The notes: generated by a model from the letters alone, not told the origin. 64,000 nt of DNA from Quadrisphaera sp. INWT6 (GCF_015390235.1 NZ_VUOH01000006.1:186001-250000); one strand, 5' to 3'. Shown: positions 18,801 through 30,191, counted from the stretch's first letter. Made by a program: numbers and translations.

Positions 18801-20481
18801 TGTGCTCGGGGCCCATCTCGACGCCGAGGCTCGTGACGACCTCCTCGCGGATGGCGTCGAGCGGCGGGTTGGTGACCTGCGCGAAGAGCTGGTTGAAGTA
18901 GTCGAAGAGCAGGCGCGGCCGCTCGGACAGCACCGCGATGGGCGTGTCCGTGCCCATGGAGCCCACGGGCTCGGCGCCGTTGGCGGCCATCGGCGCCAGG
19001 ATGAGCCGCAGCTCCTCCTCGGTGTAGCCGAAGGCCTGCTGGCGGCGGGTCACCGAGGCGTGGGTGTGCAGGACGTGCTCGCGCTCGGGGAGGTCCTCGA
19101 GCTTGAGGATCCCGGCCTCGACCCACTCCTGGTACGGGTGCTCGGCGGCGAGCTGCCCCTTCACCTCGTCGTCGGGGATGATCCGGCCCGGCTCGTCGGC
19201 GGAGCCGGTGTCGATGAGGAGCATGCGGCCCGGCTGGAGGCGGCCCTTGCTGACCACGCGCTCGGGGGCGATGTCGAGCACGCCCACCTCGCTGGCGAGG
19301 ACGACGAGGCCGTCCTCGGTGACCCAGTACCGCGAGGGGCGCAGGCCGTTGCGGTCGAGGACGGCGCCGATGAGGCGGCCGTCGGTGAACGTCACGGCGG
19401 CGGGGCCGTCCCACGCCTCCATGAAGCTGGCGTGGAACGCGTAGAACGCGCGGCGCGCCTCGTCCATCTCGGCGTGGTTCTCCCACGCCTCGGGGATCAT
19501 CATCAGGACGGAGTGGGGCAGGGACCGGCCCGTGAGGTGCAGCAGCTCGAGGACCTCGTCGAAGGAGGCCGAGTCGCTCGCGCCCGGGGTGCAGATCGGG
19601 AACAGGCGGGACAGGTCGCCGTCGATCAGGTCGGTGGCGAGCTGGGACTCGCGGGCGCGCATCCAGTTGCGGTTGCCGCGCACGGTGTTGATCTCGCCGT
19701 TGTGCGCGATGTACCGGAAGGGGTGCGCCAGCGGCCAGCTCGGGAAGGTGTTGGTGGAGAAGCGCGAGTGCACGATCGCCAGCTGCGTGGCGATGCGGTG
19801 GTCGGACAGGTCGGGGAAGAACGGCTCCAGCTGCCCGGTGGTGAGCATGCCCTTGTAGACGAGCGTGCGGCTGGACAGGGAGGCGAAGTAGACGTCGAGC
19901 TCGCGCTCGGCGCGCTTGCGCAGCACGAAGGCGAGGCGGTCGAGCTCGAGGCCCTCGACGCCCTCGCGCATGCCCGCGCCGGTCACCACGAGGTGGCGGA
20001 AGCGCGGCATGCAGGAGCGGGCGGTGTGGCCGACCAGGGACGAGGTGACCGGGACCTCGCGCCAGCCGAGGACGCGCAGGCCCTCCTCCGCGGCGGTGGC
20101 CGCGATCTCGGCCTTGGCGACGGCCTCCTCCTCGTCGTCGTCGGGCAGGAAGCCCAGGCCGACGGCGTACTGGCCGGGGGCGGGCAGCTCGCCCAGCCCG
20201 GCCTCCTGCCAGGTCGCGCGCAGGAAGGCGTCAGGGACCTGCATGAGGATGCCGGCACCGTCACCGCTGTCGACCTCGGCGCCGACGGCGCCGCGGTGGT
20301 CGAGGTTGCGCAGGGCCGTCAGGGCCTGCTGCACCACCTCGTGGGTGGGGCCGGAGTGCAGGTGCGCCACGAAGGCGACGCCGCAGGCGTCCTTCTCGGC
20401 GGAGGGGTCGTAGAGGCCCTGCGCCTCGGGCTGCGCCGAGAAGCGGGCCAGGGCGCGGGAGGTGCGCTGGTCGGGGGCCAT
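15847..20481 (-). CDS. gltB: Glutamate synthase, large subunit
   Basis: 1544 residues from ATG 20481. The class II amidotransferase nucleophile would be Cys33 after a propeptide ([18 protein letters not shown]). The central domain and FMN barrel follow ([47 protein letters not shown]). The 3Fe-4S cluster ligands are in [21 protein letters not shown]. The C-terminal beta-helix domain ([37 protein letters not shown]) is complete. Length and domain order are those of ordinary bacterial GltB. gltB is the first gene of gltBD; the 200-base gap before it holds a possible -10 box. Confidence 0.97.
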   Translation of the reverse strand: MAPDQRTSRALARFSAQPEAQGLYDPSAEKDACGVAFVAHLHSGPTHEVVQQALTALRNLDHRGAVGAEVDSGDGAGILMQVPDAFLRATWQEAGLGELPAPGQYAVGLGFLPDDDEEEAVAKAEIAATAAEEGLRVLGWREVPVTSSLVGHTARSCMPRFRHLVVTGAGMREGVEGLELDRLAFVLRKRAERELDVYFASLSSRTLVYKGMLTTGQLEPFFPDLSDHRIATQLAIVHSRFSTNTFPSWPLAHPFRYIAHNGEINTVRGNRNWMRARESQLATDLIDGDLSRLFPICTPGASDSASFDEVLELLHLTGRSLPHSVLMMIPEAWENHAEMDEARRAFYAFHASFMEAWDGPAAVTFTDGRLIGAVLDRNGLRPSRYWVTEDGLVVLASEVGVLDIAPERVVSKGRLQPGRMLLIDTGSADEPGRIIPDDEVKGQLAAEHPYQEWVEAGILKLEDLPEREHVLHTHASVTRRQQAFGYTEEELRLILAPMAANGAEPVGSMGTDTPIAVLSERPRLLFDYFNQLFAQVTNPPLDAIREEVVTSLGVEMGPEHNALTASAEHCRQLRLPFPVIDNDELAKITHLDADGEGTGFATVRVRGLYRVAGGGEELERRLLEICAEVSAAIDGGARFVLLSDRDGDAVWAPIPSLLLTSAVHHHLLREKTRTQVGLVVEAGDVREVHHVALLIGFGAACINPYLAMETVEDLCRHGLLEGSDPQQAVRKLIYALGKGVLKVMSKMGISTVASYRGAQVFEAIGLSQELVDRWFTGTTSQLGGVGLDVIAAEVAARHARAYPVEGAAPAHRRLDVGGEYQWKREGEPHLFDPETVFRLQHSTRARRYDVFQQYTSRVDEQSERLMTLRGLFAFKDAAATGRQPVPIDEVEPVSEIVKRFSTGAMSYGSISAEAHETLAVAMNRLGAKSNTGEGGEDVERLLDPERRSAIKQIASGRFGVTSAYLTHATDLQIKMAQGAKPGEGGQLPGPKVYPNIAKTRHATPGVGLISPPPHHDIYSIEDLAQLIHDLKNANPAARIHTKLVSEVGVGTVAAGVAKAHSDVVLVSGHDGGTGAAPLTSLKHAGAPWELGLAETQQTLLLNGLRDRVSVQVDGALKTGRDVVVAALLGAEEYGFSTAPLVVSGCIMMRVCQLDTCPVGVATQNPVLRERFTGKPEFVVTFFEYLAEEVREHLAALGFRSLDEAVGQVGSLDVRRAVDHWKASGLDLSPVLADVEVPEGASRRQSVSQDHGLEKALDHQLVAASRAALDSGEQVSATFAVRNVNRTVGTMLGHEVTKRFGPDGAPDGTIDLTLVGSAGQSFGAFLPAGVTLRLVGDANDYVGKGLSGGRVVVRPHESAPFFRDAADNVVAGNTVGYGATSGEVFLSGRVGERFAVRNSGASIVVEGTGDHACEYMTGGTVVVLGETGRNLGAGMSGGRAFVLDLQPEKLNGAAVRSGELVSSPVAPGSAEAELLTSLLARHAEETGSAVAAALLSEGENALERFTALVPRDFARVTALREQAAAEGNDPDGEGVWLQIMEAVRG

Positions 20482-20635
20482 GGGGACCGTCCTCGGGGCT
20501 GGCCGGCGGGTGACCTCGCCGGGGGTAGTCGTCGGGGCTGGCGGTGTTGGTGGAGCGCTCTCTGGACTGCGGGGGTGGAGATCGTCGTCGACTGCAGGTG
20601 GAGCGGGGACGGCGCTGGCCCGGCACGCAGCAGCG

Positions 20636-20641
20636 ACGATA
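20636..20641 (-). promoter_or_regulatory. Possible -10 box of gltB
   Basis: Minus-strand TATCGT (TANNNT) about 155 bases upstream of the gltB ATG, giving a leader of roughly 148 bases. A GAGGAC ribosome-binding sequence precedes the ATG. No riboswitch fold was recognised in the leader. Confidence 0.3.
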
Positions 20642-20681
20642 GCACCGCGGACGCGGTGCACCGTCTCCGTGGTCGAGAGTG

Positions 20682-21647
20682 CTATCTCACATCGCGAGAC
20701 GCTGCGTCCCGCTCACCGGACTCCTCGGCAGGGGCCGCCGCGGGGGTGACCGCGGTCTCGTCGTCGGCGCCACCAGCGGCGCCGTCCGAGGCGGCGCCCT
20801 CGGCGGCGGGGGTGCGGCCGGGCACGAGCACCGACTCCTCGACCCCGGGGTGGCGGCGGGCGCTCACCACGAAGGCGACCAGCGCGGCCAGACCCACCAC
20901 CAGGCAGGTCCAGATGTTGAGGCGCAGCCCCAGCACCTGCTCGGCCGGGTCGATGCGCAGCGCCTCGATCCACACGCGGCCCAGGCAGTAGACGACGACG
21001 TAGGCCAGGAAGACCCGGCCGCGCCCGAGGCGGAAGCGGCGCTGGGCCCAGATCAGCAGGACGGCGGCGCCGACGTTCCAGAGGGCCTCGTAGAGGAACG
21101 TCGGGTGGTAGGTGGCGACGTCCTCGAAGCCCGGCTCGCGGTGGGCGGGGTCGATCTCGAGCGCCCAGGGCAGCGTGGTCGGGCGGCCGTACAGCTCCTG
21201 GTTGAACCAGTTGCCGAACCTGCCGACCGCCTGGGCCAGCAGCAGACCGGGGGCGAGGGCGTCGGCGTAGGAGGAGAAGCGCGCGCCGACGGCGCGGCAC
21301 CCGAGCCAGGCGCCCACGGCACCGAGGGCGACGGCGCCCCAGATGCCCAGGCCGCCGTTCCAGATGTACAGGGCGGCGACGGGGTTGCCGCCCTCCCCGA
21401 AGTACGCCTCCGGGGAGGAGACCACGTGGTAGAGCCGGCCGCCGACGATGCCGAAGGGCACGGCCCACAGCGCGATGTCGCTGACCTGGCCCGGGAGACC
21501 ACCGCGGGCGCGCCACCGGCGGTCGGTGAGCCACACCGCGAGGGCGATGCCCGCGAGGATGCAGAAGGCGTACGCGCGCAGCGGCACCGGGCCCAGGTGC
21601 CAGACGGACTCCGCCGGGCTCGGGATGTACGCCAGCACGCCGGTCAC
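20682..21647 (-). CDS. lgt: Prolipoprotein diacylglyceryl transferase
   Basis: 321 residues from GTG 21647, overlapping the trpA stop by 4 bases. The Lgt signature [20 protein letters not shown] is at about residues 140-160. Other conserved points are the [15 protein letters not shown] membrane entry, [11 protein letters not shown], the [12 protein letters not shown] motif and the [11 protein letters not shown] loop. Seven membrane segments are expected. It attaches diacylglycerol to lipobox Cys residues; substrates in this window would include LivJ and the lipoproteins at 46.3 kb and 56.6 kb. The C-terminal tail of about 45 residues is Ala/Glu-rich and of low complexity, common in actinobacterial Lgt. 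Confidence 0.96.
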   Translation of the reverse strand: MTGVLAYIPSPAESVWHLGPVPLRAYAFCILAGIALAVWLTDRRWRARGGLPGQVSDIALWAVPFGIVGGRLYHVVSSPEAYFGEGGNPVAALYIWNGGLGIWGAVALGAVGAWLGCRAVGARFSSYADALAPGLLLAQAVGRFGNWFNQELYGRPTTLPWALEIDPAHREPGFEDVATYHPTFLYEALWNVGAAVLLIWAQRRFRLGRGRVFLAYVVVYCLGRVWIEALRIDPAEQVLGLRLNIWTCLVVGLAALVAFVVSARRHPGVEESVLVPGRTPAAEGAASDGAAGGADDETAVTPAAAPAEESGERDAASRDVR

Positions 21648-22476
21648 CGCGAGGGGCTCGCGACGCCGGCGGCGAGGTCGCGGACGACGGCCTCGAGCCC
21701 CGCGGTGCCGCCGTCGGACAGGGCGCGCACGAGCGCCGAGCCCACAATGACGCCGTCGGCGTAGCCGGCGACCTCGGAGGCCTGGGCAGCGGTCGACACG
21801 CCCAGGCCGACGCAGACGCGCTCGGCGCCGGCGGCCCGGGTCGCCTGGACCAGGCCCGCGGCGGCGGAGCCGACCGAGGACCGGGTGCCGGTGACGCCCA
21901 TGGTGGACGCGGCGTAGGTCCAGCCGCGGCAGGCCGCTGCCGTGGAGGCGAGGCGCGCCGGCGTCGAGGACGGCGCGACGAGGAAGACGCGCTCCAGCCC
22001 GTGCTCGTCGGAGGCGTCGATCCACTCCCCCGCCTCGTCGGGCACGAGGTCGGGGGTGATGAGGCCGGCGCCGCCGGCCGAGGCCAGGTCGCGGGCGAAG
22101 GCGGCGGGGCCGTAGCGCAGCACCGGCGCCCAGTAGCTCATGACCAGCACGGGGGCCCGCTCGCCCTCGGGAGCCGAGGCCAGCTGCTCGACGGACTCGA
22201 GCACGTTGCGGATGCGGGTGCCGCCGCGCAGCGCCGTCTCGGCGGCGGCCTGGATGACCGGGCCGTCCATGACGGGGTCGGAGTAGGGCAGCCCGAGCTC
22301 GATGACGTCGAGGCCCGCGGCCACCGACGCGCGCAGGGCGTCGACGCAGGCCCGCTGGTCGGGGAAGCCGGCGGGCAGGTACCCCACCAGGGCGGCGCGG
22401 CCCTCGGCGCGCGCGGCGTCGACGGCCGAGGCGCTGCTCAGCCGACCGGTGGCCGCCGTGCTGCTCGTGGGCGTGC

Positions 22477-22480
<4 letters not shown>
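21644..22480 (-). CDS. trpA: Tryptophan synthase alpha chain
   Basis: 278 residues from GTG 22480, which overlaps the trpB stop by 4 bases; a longer frame reading is Arg-rich and not family-like. The catalytic Glu is in [20 protein letters not shown], which also supplies the Asp. The barrel continues with [42 protein letters not shown] and [10 protein letters not shown]. It cleaves indole-3-glycerol phosphate to indole. It is part of trpC-trpB-trpA-lgt, all joined by 4-base overlaps. Confidence 0.95.
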
Positions 22481-23756
<1,276 letters not shown>

Positions 23757-23760
<4 letters not shown>

Positions 23761-24593
23761 GGCTTGGCGCTGCGCGAGACCGCGCGCAGCGACGGGTGGG
23801 AGCCGGCGGCGACCAGGTCGGCCACCGCGGTGCGCGGGTCGCGCCCGGTGACCAGGGCCTCACCGACGAGGACGGCGTCAGCGCCGGCCCGGGCGTGCTC
23901 GACGACGTCGTGGGCGGAGCGGACGCCGGACTCGGCGACCCTCACCACCGCGTCGGGGATGCGGTGCGCGCAGCGCGCGAAGGTGGCGGTGTCGACCTCG
24001 AGGGTCTTGAGGCTGCGCGCGTTGACGCCGATGAGCTGGGCCCCGGCGGCGACGGCGCGGTCGACCTCGTCCTCGTCGTGGGCCTCGACCAGGGCGGTCA
24101 TGCCCAGGGAGTGCACCCGCTCGACCAGGGAGACCAGGGCCTCCTGCTCGAGGGCGGCCACGATGAGGAGCACCAGGTCGGCGCCGGCCGCGCGGGCCTC
24201 CCACACCTGGTAGCTGGAGACGACGAAGTCCTTGCGGAGGACCGGGACGTCGACGGCGGCGCGGACGGCGCGCAGGTCGTCGAGGCTGCCGCCGAAGCGG
24301 CGCTGCTCGGTGAGCACGCTGATGACGGACGCGCCGCCCGCCTCGTACTCGCGGGCGAGGGCGGCCGGGTCCTCGATGGCGGCCAGGGCGCCCTTGCTGG
24401 GGCTGCTCCGCTTGACCTCGGCGATGACGGTCACCTGGCCGCGCTCGTCACCACCGGGCCGCAGCGCCTCCAGGGCGTTGCGCGCCGACGGCGCCCTGCG
24501 GGCCGCCTCCTTCACCTCGTCGAGGGAGGTGGCGGCCTGGCGCTCGGCGAGGTCCTCCCGGACCCCGACGAGGATGTCCTCGAGAACGCTCAC
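23757..24593 (-). CDS. trpC: Indole-3-glycerol phosphate synthase
   Basis: 278 residues from GTG 24593. The catalytic Lys and phosphate contacts are in [16 protein letters not shown], followed by [50 protein letters not shown] and [12 protein letters not shown]. This is a monofunctional TrpC with no fused TrpF. It closes the indole ring from CdRP. It is the first gene of trpCBA-lgt, with a leaderless-type -10 box. trpD and trpF are not in the window. Confidence 0.96.
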
Positions 24594-24600
24594 GGGGGCC

Positions 24601-24606
24601 AGGGTA
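24601..24606 (-). promoter_or_regulatory. Leaderless-type -10 box of trpC
   Basis: Minus-strand TACCCT, 7 bases before GTG 24593. No room remains for a leader peptide attenuator in the transcript. Confidence 0.5.
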
Positions 24607-24731
24607 GACGCAGCCGGTGACGCACCCGTCCGGGTCGTCTCGACGGGCGGTTCCGCGGGTGATCAGTAGCGTTGACGGGCAGGAAGACCAGCGCACCGCC
24701 CGCCGGGCGGGCCAGCCACCAGGAGGCCCCC

Positions 24732-25325
24732 ATGAGCACGCAGGACCCCTACGGTTCGTCCGACCCGTCGCGCGAGCAGCGCACCGGCTCCTCCCCCGTC
24801 GGCGGCTCGGACTCGTCGCAGTACGGCTCCTCCTACGGCCAGCCGCAGGGCCAGCCCCACGACGCGCCCCGCGACGGGCAGTACGGGCAGCAGCCCCAGC
24901 AGTACGGACAGCCGCAGGGCCAGCAGCCGCAGCAGTACGGCCAGGGCTACCCCGCCCAGGGCGGCTACGACGGGCGACCGGCCCCCAAGAACGCCCTGGG
25001 CATCGCCGCCCTCGTGCTGGGCGTCCTGGCGCTCCTCACCGGCTTCTTCATCATCGGCGGCCTCTTCGGCCTCGTGGCGATCGTGCTGGGCATCATTGGC
25101 TCGCGCCGGGCCAAGCGCGGCCTGGCCACCAACCGGGGCATGGCCATCACCGGGATCATCCTCGGGGTCATCGGGGTGCTGCTGACCGTCGCCGTCCTGG
25201 CCTTCGGCGCCTTCGTCGGCACCCAGGTGCAGGACTGCACCCAGCTCGCCCAGCAGGGCGCCTCGGAGGAGCAGATCCAGCAGTGCGTCGCCGACCAGCT
25301 CGGCGTGGACACCTCCGCGAACTGA
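24732..25325 (+). CDS. DUF4190-type small membrane protein
   Basis: 197 residues from ATG 24732, preceded by a strong AGGAGG at 24721-24726. Residues 1-78 are low-complexity and rich in Gln, Gly, Tyr and Pro (repeats like QPQGQQPQQYGQ). Two hydrophobic segments follow (GIAALVLGVLALLTGFFIIG and AITGIILGVIGVLLTVAVLA) separated by SRRAKRGLATNRGMA, the DUF4190 pattern. A short C-terminal domain has two Cys (VQDCTQL, IQQCVADQ) that could form a disulfide outside. The function is unknown. It is the only plus-strand gene in the trp region. Confidence 0.8.
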   Translation: MSTQDPYGSSDPSREQRTGSSPVGGSDSSQYGSSYGQPQGQPHDAPRDGQYGQQPQQYGQPQGQQPQQYGQGYPAQGGYDGRPAPKNALGIAALVLGVLALLTGFFIIGGLFGLVAIVLGIIGSRRAKRGLATNRGMAITGIILGVIGVLLTVAVLAFGAFVGTQVQDCTQLAQQGASEEQIQQCVADQLGVDTSAN

Positions 25326-25346
25326 GGTCCCGGGGCTCGACCCCGT

Positions 25347-25394
25347 GACGCGCGAGGGCCCGGTGACCAGGCGGTCACCGGGCCCTCGTGCGTC
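25347..25394. terminator. Stem terminator between convergent genes
   Basis: 22-bp stem: 25347-25368 (GACGCGCGAGGGCCCGGTGA and on) pairs with 25373-25394 with one G-T wobble, loop AGGC. It lies between the DUF4190 gene and the convergent HGxxPAAW gene. Confidence 0.8.
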
Positions 25395-25403
25395 GAGGCC
25401 GGA

Positions 25404-25694
25404 TCAGCGGACCGGCGTCGGCTTGCCATGCTGGTCGGGGTGCTGCTTCTGCCCCTTGCCCTTCTTGCCCAGGAGGTAGCCGGCCGGCAGGCCCAGCAGC
25501 ATCACCACGATGCCGACCCAGAAGCCCGGGACGAAGGCGAAGACCATGGCCACCGAGGCGATGAGGGAGCCCAGCAGGCCCAGGCCCGCGCCGGTCCACC
25601 CCGCGACGGAGTGGCCGTGGCTGATGTGGCCCTCGACCTCGTGCTCGCGCGCCTTCACGGCGTCCTGGTAGCTCGGGCTGCCGTTCTGGCTCAT
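25404..25694 (-). CDS. HGxxPAAW-like small membrane protein
   Basis: 96 residues from ATG 25694. The N-terminal [20 protein letters not shown] matches the family's His-Gly...Ala-x-Trp signature, followed by two membrane segments (SLIASVAMVFAFVPGFWVGI and VVMLLGLPAGYLLGKK) and a Lys/His-rich tail. The family is actinobacterial and is usually found exactly here, between the Trp-associated membrane protein and trpC. The function is unknown. Confidence 0.82.
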   Translation of the reverse strand: MSQNGSPSYQDAVKAREHEVEGHISHGHSVAGWTGAGLGLLGSLIASVAMVFAFVPGFWVGIVVMLLGLPAGYLLGKKGKGQKQHPDQHGKPTPVR

Positions 25695-25752
25695 CTCGCT
25701 CCTCGCGGGGTGCTGCTGGGTCCGGCGCTGCCGGCCACCGGGGGTCTCGGGG

Positions 25753-26478
25753 TCATTCTGCCGGGCGGCGGTGCTCGGCGTCGGTCGGCACCTCGGCGGG
25801 TCGGTCGGCGGGTCGGTCGGCGGGCTCGTCGAGGGTGGGGTCGACGCCCTGGCTGAGGTCGTCCCACAGGCCCGCCCGGCTCGGTGCCGCCGGGCGCGAG
25901 GGCCGTGCCGCGGCGACGTCGGGCGCGGCGCTCGGGGCCTCGAAGCGGGCCGAGGTGGCCCACGCGCGGCCGGACACCAGCGCGACGACGCCGACGAGGA
26001 CCACCCCGGCGGTCGGCAGGAGCGCCAGCAGCGGCCAGGTGGTCACCCGGGCGCCCTCGACCTCCGGAACCCCGGTGGCCGCCCGCGCCGCCGCCCGGGC
26101 CGCGGTGACCGGGTCGGCCACGAGCGCCGCCACGGACGCGGCAGCGCCCAGCGCGACCAGCACGAGGAGCACCGCCGCCACCGCGCGCCCCACGCCCTTG
26201 AGGGTCGAGAGCGCCACCGCGCCGGCAAGGGCGACGAGCCCGAGGGCCGGGACCACCGCCGTGGCCGTCGAGCCCGCGACCGGCAGGTCGGACCCCGTGC
26301 CGCCCGGCCCGGCCGGCAGGGAGGCGACCACCCACGGCTGCGTCGTGGAGGCGAGCAGCAGCCCGCCGCAGGCGATCCCGAGCAGGACGACGACGGCGCG
26401 GCGCCGCCAGCGGGCCACCGGTCGGCGCCCGGGCCGACCCGCAGCCCGGCTCCCGGGCCCGCTCACCGGCTGGCTCAC
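25753..26478 (-). CDS. Trp biosynthesis-associated membrane protein
   Basis: 241 residues from GTG 26478, overlapping the trpE stop by 4 bases. It has an Arg-rich start, then about four membrane segments (VVVLLGIACGGLLLASTTQP, VVPALGLVALAGAVALSTL, AVAAVLLVLVALGAAASVAA, LLALLPTAGVVLVGVVALVS). The pattern LLASTTQPWV in the first loop is typical of the Trp_oprn_chp family. The C-terminal 65 residues are polar and disordered (DRPADRPAEVPTD). No biochemical function is known. Coupling to trpE matches Rv1610 next to trpE in M. tuberculosis. Confidence 0.85.
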   Translation of the reverse strand: MSQPVSGPGSRAAGRPGRRPVARWRRRAVVVLLGIACGGLLLASTTQPWVVASLPAGPGGTGSDLPVAGSTATAVVPALGLVALAGAVALSTLKGVGRAVAAVLLVLVALGAAASVAALVADPVTAARAAARAATGVPEVEGARVTTWPLLALLPTAGVVLVGVVALVSGRAWATSARFEAPSAAPDVAAARPSRPAAPSRAGLWDDLSQGVDPTLDEPADRPADRPAEVPTDAEHRRPAE

Positions 26479-28046
26479 GCGCCGGACAGCGGCCGCAGCG
26501 CGGTGGCCCGGGCCACCGCCGCGAGCACGGCGGCGGCCTTGGCGCGGGTCTCGGCCTCCTCGGTGGCGGGCACCGAGTCGGCGACGACGCCCGCCCCCGC
26601 CTGCACGCGGGCCACGCCGTTCCGCAGCACGGCGCTGCGGATGGTGATGGCCATGTCGAGGTCGCCCGCGACGTCGAAGTAGCCGGCGGTCCCGCCGTAC
26701 AGGCCGCGCCGCACCGGCTCCAGCTCGTCGATCAGCGCCAGCGCCCGCGGCTTGGGAGCCCCCGAGAGGGTGCCCGCGGGGAAGGTGGACTGCAGCACGT
26801 CGAACGCCGTCCTGCCCTCGCGGACCTCGCCGGTGACGGTGCTCACGAGGTGCATGACGTGGCTGTAGCGCCACACCTCCATGAACTCGACCACCTCGAC
26901 GGTGCCCGGCCGGCAGACGCGGGCGAGGTCGTTGCGGGCGAGGTCGACGAGCATGAGGTGCTCGGCCCGCTCCTTGGCGTCGGCCAGCAGGTCGGCCGCG
27001 AGCGCGGTGTCCTGCTCGGGGGTGGCGCCGCGGGGGCGGGTGCCGGCGATGGGGTGGGTCATGGCCCGCCCGCCCTCGACCTTGACCAGGGACTCCGGGC
27101 TGGAGCCGACGACGTCGTAGCGGCCGCCGTCGGCGTCCTCGAAGCGGAAGAGGTACATGTACGGGCTCGGGTTGGTGGCCCGCAGGGCGCGGTAGACGTC
27201 CAGGGCGTCGGCGGGGCAGTCGACCTCGAAGGTCTGGGAGGGCACCACCTGGAAGACCTCGCCGTCGCGGATGGCGAGCTTGGCGGCGTCGACGGCGGCC
27301 TCGTACTCGGCGGCGGTGGAGGTGCGGCGGGGCTGGGCGGCGGCGGCCCCGGCGGCTGCGGCCGGGTCGAGGACGGCCACCGTCGACGGCGCGGGGGCCG
27401 CCATCTTGGCGGCCATCGCGTCGAGGCGGGCGACGGCGTCGGCCCAGGCCTCGTCGACCCGCTCGTCGGTGCCGTCGAGGTTGACGGCGTTGGCGACGAG
27501 CAGCACGGAGGAGTCGGCGTGGTCGACGACGGCGAGGTCGGTGGCCAGGCACAGCGCCAGCTCGGGGGGCTCGGTGCCCTGGGAGCGCGGCGGGCTGGGG
27601 AGCTTCTCCCAGCGGCGCACGACGTCCCAGCCGAGCACGCCGACCAGGCCGCCGGTCAGGGGCGGCAGGCCCGGCAGGCGGGGGGTGCGGAGCGCGGCGA
27701 GGGTCTCGCGGACGGCGACCAGCGGGTCTCCGGAGGTGGGCACGCCGGCCGGAGGGGTGCCCAGCCAGTGCGCCTGCCCGTCGCGCTCGGTGAGGACGGC
27801 GGCGGAGCGGGCGCCGACGATCGAGTAGCGCGACCAGACGCCGCCGTGGTCGGCGGACTCCAGCAGGAAGGTGCCGGTCTCGCTGCCCGCGAGCTTGCGG
27901 TACACGCCGACGGGGGTCTCGGCGTCGGCGAGGAGCTTGCGGACCACGGGGACGACGCGGCGGTCGCGGGCGAGCTCGCGGAAGCCGTCGAGGTCGGGCC
28001 AGGTGGCGCCGCCGCCGAGGTCCTTCGGGGGGACGGGTGCGCTCAC
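26475..28046 (-). CDS. trpE: Anthranilate synthase component I
   Basis: 523 residues from GTG 28046, overlapping hisI by 4 bases. The feedback-site LLES motif is present ([19 protein letters not shown]). The chorismate-binding half shows [67 protein letters not shown] and [15 protein letters not shown]. It converts chorismate with ammonia to anthranilate; the TrpG partner is not in the window. It is the stand-alone form, not fused to TrpG. It is cotranscribed with hisI. Confidence 0.96.
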   Translation of the reverse strand: MSAPVPPKDLGGGATWPDLDGFRELARDRRVVPVVRKLLADAETPVGVYRKLAGSETGTFLLESADHGGVWSRYSIVGARSAAVLTERDGQAHWLGTPPAGVPTSGDPLVAVRETLAALRTPRLPGLPPLTGGLVGVLGWDVVRRWEKLPSPPRSQGTEPPELALCLATDLAVVDHADSSVLLVANAVNLDGTDERVDEAWADAVARLDAMAAKMAAPAPSTVAVLDPAAAAGAAAAQPRRTSTAAEYEAAVDAAKLAIRDGEVFQVVPSQTFEVDCPADALDVYRALRATNPSPYMYLFRFEDADGGRYDVVGSSPESLVKVEGGRAMTHPIAGTRPRGATPEQDTALAADLLADAKERAEHLMLVDLARNDLARVCRPGTVEVVEFMEVWRYSHVMHLVSTVTGEVREGRTAFDVLQSTFPAGTLSGAPKPRALALIDELEPVRRGLYGGTAGYFDVAGDLDMAITIRSAVLRNGVARVQAGAGVVADSVPATEEAETRAKAAAVLAAVARATALRPLSGA

Positions 28047-28447
28047 GCGGGCACCTCCGGGGTGGTGGCCGGCCGGGCGACGGGCAGGGCGCCGGCGTCG
28101 AAGCAGGTGCGGTCGCCGGTGTGGCACGCGGCGCCGGTCTGGTCGACGACGACGAGCAGCGCGTCGCCGTCGCAGTCGATGCTCACGGAGCGGACCGCCT
28201 GCACGGCGCCGGAGGTGTCTCCCTTGCGCCAGTACTCCTGGCGGCTGCGGCTCCAGAACCAGGTGCGCCCGGTGGTCAGGGTGCGGTGGACCGCCTCGTC
28301 GTCCATCCAGCCGACCATGAGGACCTCGCGCGAGCCGTGCTGCTGCACGACGGCGGCGACGAGGCCGGCGTCGTCGCGCTTGAGGCGCGCGGCGACGGCG
28401 GGGTCCAGGGCGCTCGGGGGCGCGGCGGGGGTGGGGCTGGTGGTCAC
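28043..28447 (-). CDS. hisI: Phosphoribosyl-AMP cyclohydrolase
   Basis: 134 residues from GTG 28447. The fold is shown by [40 protein letters not shown] and the metal-site segment [20 protein letters not shown], then HTGDRTCF. This is the monofunctional HisI (no HisE domain); hisE is separate at 54.5 kb. It opens the purine ring in histidine synthesis. It is the first gene of hisI-trpE-membrane protein. GATGAT lies 6 bases before the GTG, a weaker match to the leaderless box. Confidence 0.95.
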   Translation of the reverse strand: MTTSPTPAAPPSALDPAVAARLKRDDAGLVAAVVQQHGSREVLMVGWMDDEAVHRTLTTGRTWFWSRSRQEYWRKGDTSGAVQAVRSVSIDCDGDALLVVVDQTGAACHTGDRTCFDAGALPVARPATTPEVPA

Positions 28448-28502
28448 GGGGCCATCATCCCAGCCGGGGGGACGGCCAGGCGTCGGGCGAGCTCCGGCGG
28501 CG

Positions 28503-28982
28503 TCAGGCGACGGACGGCACGCGGGCGGCACCCGCTGCGGGGGTGCGCTGCTCGTCGGGCTCCTGCCCGGCCTCCCGCGCCTCCTCGACGGCGGCCTCGA
28601 CCTCGGCGGCGGAGCGCTCGCGCAGCCGCTGGGCGGCCTGAACCGCGAAGCGGACGCCGTGGTGGGGGTCCTCCGACATCCCGCGCAGGGTGGTGGCGGA
28701 GGTCCCGGGGTTGCGGGCGACCGCCGAGCGCACCCGGGCGCTGACGTCGGAGCTCAGCAGCGCGAGCACGCGGACGGGGACGTCGTCGCGGCGGGCGACC
28801 TGCTCGCGGACGTCCAGGTCGGCGTCGCGGGCCAGGACCCACAGCGCGGCGTCCTCGGCCGAGGGGTTCTTGGCGACCCGCAGGCGCGTCTTGACGTCGC
28901 GGCTGCGGGCGAGGGTGTCCAGCTGGTACCAGGGCGTGCCCCGGCGGCTGGCGATCGTCTGCTCGCGCGTGACCCAGCTCAT
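28503..28982 (-). CDS. HEAT/LRV-like repeat protein
   Basis: 159 residues from ATG 28982, with GGGAGGAGC upstream fixing the start. It contains about four alpha-helical repeats of 20-24 residues: [81 protein letters not shown]. These resemble leucine-rich-repeat-variant or HEAT units used for protein binding. The last 40 residues are Glu/Ala-rich. A specific function cannot be assigned. Confidence 0.7.
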   Translation of the reverse strand: MSWVTREQTIASRRGTPWYQLDTLARSRDVKTRLRVAKNPSAEDAALWVLARDADLDVREQVARRDDVPVRVLALLSSDVSARVRSAVARNPGTSATTLRGMSEDPHHGVRFAVQAAQRLRERSAAEVEAAVEEAREAGQEPDEQRTPAAGAARVPSVA

Positions 28983-29128
28983 CAGCTGCTCCTCCCGGTC
29001 GTCGGTCACCTGGTGAGGACATCGTGTGAGCACCTGGTCACTCTGCGCACCCCCCGTTGGTCCGTCCGGGGTGACCGGATCCGCTGGACCGACGCGCCCG
29101 GAGCAGCGGGCGGTGTGAGGCTGGCGCG

Positions 29129-29954
29129 ATGAGCGAGCCCACCGACCAGCAGCCCGACCAGCAGCAGGACCTCCCGGCCGCGCGCCCGAACGCCGCCCTG
29201 ACGGCCGACGTCGTCGCGCTGCTGCGCCGCGGTGGCCCGGGTGGCGGTGAGGACTCCGTACTGCTGGTGCGCCGCGGCTCGCCGCCGTTCGAGGGCTCGT
29301 GGGCGCTGCCGGGCGGGTTCGTGGACCCCGACGAGGACCCGCAGGTCGCCGCGCTGCGAGAGCTCGGTGAGGAGACCGGGCTCGACCTCGCCGACGTGGC
29401 CCTGCGCGAGCTGGGCGTGTACGGCGCTCCGGGGCGCGACCCCCGCGGCCGGGTGGTCAGCAGCGCCTGGTGGGTGCGGCTCGACGGCGCTGGTGCGGGG
29501 CGCGGCCCCCGCCGTCGAGGGGGGCGACGACGCCGCGGAGGCGGCGTGGGTGCCCGTCGCCGAGGCGCTGGGCGGTGACGAGCGGGGACAGCTGGCCTTC
29601 GACCACGCCGCCGTTCTGCGCGACGCCCTGGCCCGCGACGCCGCGAGCGCCCCGGCGAGCGGGATCGCGGTGCGCTTCGACCTGCCGGACGCGAAGGCGC
29701 TGGCGGCGTTCGACGAGCTGGTGGCCGACGTGCTGCCCGGGTTCGCCGCCGACGAGCCGGGGACGCTGCAGTACGTCGTGAACGCGGTGCAGGGCGAGCC
29801 GCTGGCGCGGGTGTTCTACGAGGAGTACGCCGAGGGCGGGCACGCGGCGCACGAGGCGCGGCCGGCGACGGCGGCGTTCCTGGACCGGGTGCGCGAGCTG
29901 GTGGCCGGGGTGCGGGCCGAGGTGCTGGTGCCGATGGGCGCCGTCCGCCGCTGA
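29129..29954 (+). pseudogene. Nudix hydrolase fused to an ABM-type monooxygenase domain, frameshifted
   Basis: The first frame from ATG 29129 gives a Nudix domain with box GGFVDPDEDPQVAALRELGEETG. It then fails within WWVRLDGAG. The next frame resumes the same fold, LVRGAAPAVEGGDDAAEAAW then VPVAEALGGDERGQLAFDHA, and continues into a ferredoxin-like ABM domain (IAVRFDLPDAKALAAFDELV, YVVNAVQGEPLARVFYEEYA, AFLDRVRELVAG). Removing one base at about 29486-29490 restores a 274-residue fusion. Both parts keep full coding character, so an indel error is more likely than decay. Substrates are unknown. A degenerate box GAGGCT lies 6 bases before the ATG. Confidence 0.75.
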
Positions 29955-29963
29955 CGTGCCCCG

Positions 29964-30173
29964 CTCCTGGACCGCAGCCGAGCGCCTGGCTGCGGTCCAG
30001 GAGGGGCTCGGAAGCGCAGCCGAGCGCCCGGTTGCGGTCCAAGAGGGGCTCCCAAGCGCAGCCGAGCGCCTGGCTGCGGTCCAGGAGGGGCTCGGAAGCG
30101 CAGCCGAGCGCCCGGTTGCGGTCCAAGAGGGGCTCCCAAGCGCAGCCGAGCGCCCGGTTGCGATCTGGGAGAG
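29964..30173. repeat. Tandem array of five 42-bp palindromic units
   Basis: The unit core GCAGCCGAGCGCC recurs at 29974, 30016, 30058, 30100 and 30142, exactly 42 bases apart. Units 1 and 3 are identical and units 2 and 4 are identical, making an 84-bp dimer duplicated (29974-30057 and 30058-30141). In type-A units GGACCGCAGCC and GGCTGCGGTCC form an inverted repeat around GAGCGCCT. It starts ten bases after the Nudix-ABM stop and ends before the nrtR promoter. It is the same family, in the opposite orientation, as the array at 37434-37760. Confidence 0.9.
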
Positions 30174-30191
30174 GACCCCGTCGTCCCCTTC

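Noticed and set aside
20482-20681. Riboswitch or glutamine-sensing RNA before gltB
   Set aside because: No conserved aptamer core or strong alternating hairpins could be recognised.
15406-20991. 1861-codon open frame antisense to gltBD
   Set aside because: It is the complement of two well-conserved genes, has skewed composition and no domain.
24594-24731. Trp leader peptide and attenuator
   Set aside because: The -10 box lies 7 bases before the trpC start, leaving no leader, and no Trp-rich short frame was found.
29964-30173. CRISPR array
   Set aside because: The whole 42-bp period is repeated with no unique spacers, and no cas genes are present. The same holds for 37434-37760.
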